Source: Syntrophomonadaceae bacterium (GTDB taxonomy: Bacteria > Bacillota > Dethiobacteria > DTU022 > UBA8154). From it: a stretch of DNA of 33,637 nucleotides. The notes below the pieces were generated by a model, which saw nothing but the letters and a program-made list of their open reading frames with translations, made no database searches and was not told the DNA's origin. The translations under genes were made by a program, and so were the position numbers. Below, in pieces: positions 33,011 through 33,637 of the stretch. How positions within the stretch are numbered: position 1 is the first letter of the stretch; every line of letters starts with the position of its first letter. Location: NCBI GenBank assembly GCA_003556225.1, contig PWRN01000069.1, forward strand, positions 1-33,637, in the 5' to 3' direction.

Positions 33011-33637
33011 CTACCAACCGCTCATACTCTTCTCTTCGCGCATGGAGCGGAACCAGCGGGTGGTCCGCAGACAGATGGAAACCAGGAGCAGCATCACCGG
33101 AACTTCGATCAGCACGCCCACGACCGTGGAGAGAGCAGCCCCGGAACCCAGGCCGAAGATCGTTACAGCCGTGGCGATAGCTACTTCGAAGTGGTTGCTG
33201 GCGCCAATCATGGAAGCTGGAGCCGCCTCTTCGTACGTAAGGTTAATCAGCCTGGAAACCAGGTAGCCGATCGTAAAAATGATGAGAACCTGCAGCGTGA
33301 GAGGAATGGCAATCATGAGGACGGAGAGCGGCGCTTCCAAGATGACGTCTCCCTGCAGCATGAAGAGGTAAATTAACGTGGCCAGCAGGGCCACGATGGA
33401 AATCGTTCCCATGTTCTTTAAAAACACGGTTTCATACCACTGGATCCCGCGGCTGCTGATCAGCCGCTTGCGGGTAATATAGCCGGCCACCAGGGAGACA
33501 CCAACATACAGCATGATACTGAAAAATATTGTCCAGAAGGGGATGGGCATCTCCGCCACGCCCAAGAGATAGTTGCCCAAAGGAGCGTAAAGGACCAGCA
33601 TGGTTAACGAGTTAATCGCAACCAGCACCAGGGTTAA
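33011..33637 (-). CDS. acr3: Arsenite efflux permease ACR3 (partial, C-terminal part)
   Basis: The frame runs off the window edge, so the N-terminal part (with the substrate cysteine of TM4) is missing. The visible 209 residues have about six membrane helices. They match ACR3: LVLVAINSLTMLVLYAPLGNYLL, ISSRGIQWYETVF, MIGASNHFEVAIATAVTIFGLGSGAALSTVVGVLIEVPVML. The last contains the conserved glutamate of TM9 needed for As(III) transport in studied members. It exports arsenite in exchange for protons. arsR follows it. Confidence 0.93.
   Translation of the reverse strand, partial: LTLVLVAINSLTMLVLYAPLGNYLLGVAEMPIPFWTIFFSIMLYVGVSLVAGYITRKRLISSRGIQWYETVFLKNMGTISIVALLATLIYLFMLQGDVILEAPLSVLMIAIPLTLQVLIIFTIGYLVSRLINLTYEEAAPASMIGASNHFEVAIATAVTIFGLGSGAALSTVVGVLIEVPVMLLLVSICLRTTRWFRSMREEKSMSGW

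Noticed and set aside
1-33637. tRNA, rRNA, CRISPR array, insertion sequence or prophage
   Set aside because: No cloverleaf with CCA-type end, no regularly spaced repeats, and no transposase, integrase or phage protein found in any frame.

Overview
The window looks like a chromosomal segment of an anaerobic, spore-former-type Firmicute of the class Clostridia (Peptococcaceae, Desulfotomaculum, Pelotomaculum or Moorella-like). The clues are a DUF4321 protein, a NiaR-type NAD repressor, ferredoxin-dependent 2-oxoacid metabolism, a copper-amine-oxidase-stalk cell-wall amidase, strong AGGAGG-type ribosome binding sites and many GTG/TTG starts. This placement is inferred from gene content. No rRNA, tRNA, CRISPR array, insertion sequence or phage gene was seen.

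Layout. 1-0.6 kb: end of an FAD/NAD(P)-binding reductase and a DUF4321 membrane protein. 0.8-3.2 kb (minus): niaR-nadA-nadC, de novo NAD synthesis with its repressor. 3.4-5.0 kb: a small CC-motif protein facing an orphan DNA methyltransferase, overlapping tail to tail. 5.2-6.7 kb (plus): an LhgO-like FAD oxidoreductase and CutA. 6.8-11.1 kb (minus): a tightly overlapping four-gene 2-oxoacid:ferredoxin oxidoreductase operon whose ferredoxin subunit is fused to a GltD/NfnB-like flavoprotein; a MoaD-like gene lies upstream. 12.1-14.0 kb (minus): a two-subunit glutaconate-type CoA-transferase. 14.4-16.2 kb: a divergent pair, SAM methyltransferase and a MetH-activation-like protein. 16.3-19.5 kb: a DUF3048 protein and nadB. 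19.5-23.6 kb (minus): a multidomain cell-wall amidase and a B12-binding radical SAM protein. 23.9-27.5 kb (minus): a small Cys-rich membrane protein, an SLC13-type transporter and glutaminyl-tRNA synthetase. 27.7-33.6 kb (minus): a CPA2 antiporter with a PII-like protein, a YraQ-type permease with a thioredoxin-like partner, a universal stress protein, ArsR and an ACR3 arsenite carrier cut by the window end.

How the genes work together. nadB, nadA and nadC make quinolinate and then nicotinate mononucleotide from aspartate. The nadA and nadB promoters, 15 kb apart, share an 18-bp motif (16/18 identical) placed identically over the -35 box, so one repressor (NiaR, encoded next to nadA) probably controls both. 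The 2-oxoacid oxidoreductase, CoA-transferase, LhgO-like enzyme and SLC13 carrier could together handle a dicarboxylate/2-oxoacid route, but that is inference. The last 6 kb reads as a metal(loid)/ion stress region.

The least explained signals are: a 73-bp dispersed repeat (61/73 identical, no gaps) in two gene-free regions, each copy in the same orientation ahead of a minus-strand gene; the flavoprotein-ferredoxin fusion in the oxidoreductase operon; the PII-like/antiporter pair; and a possible STAS-like tail on the radical SAM protein. Several starts were moved inward because a promoter or ribosome binding site excludes the longest reading frame.
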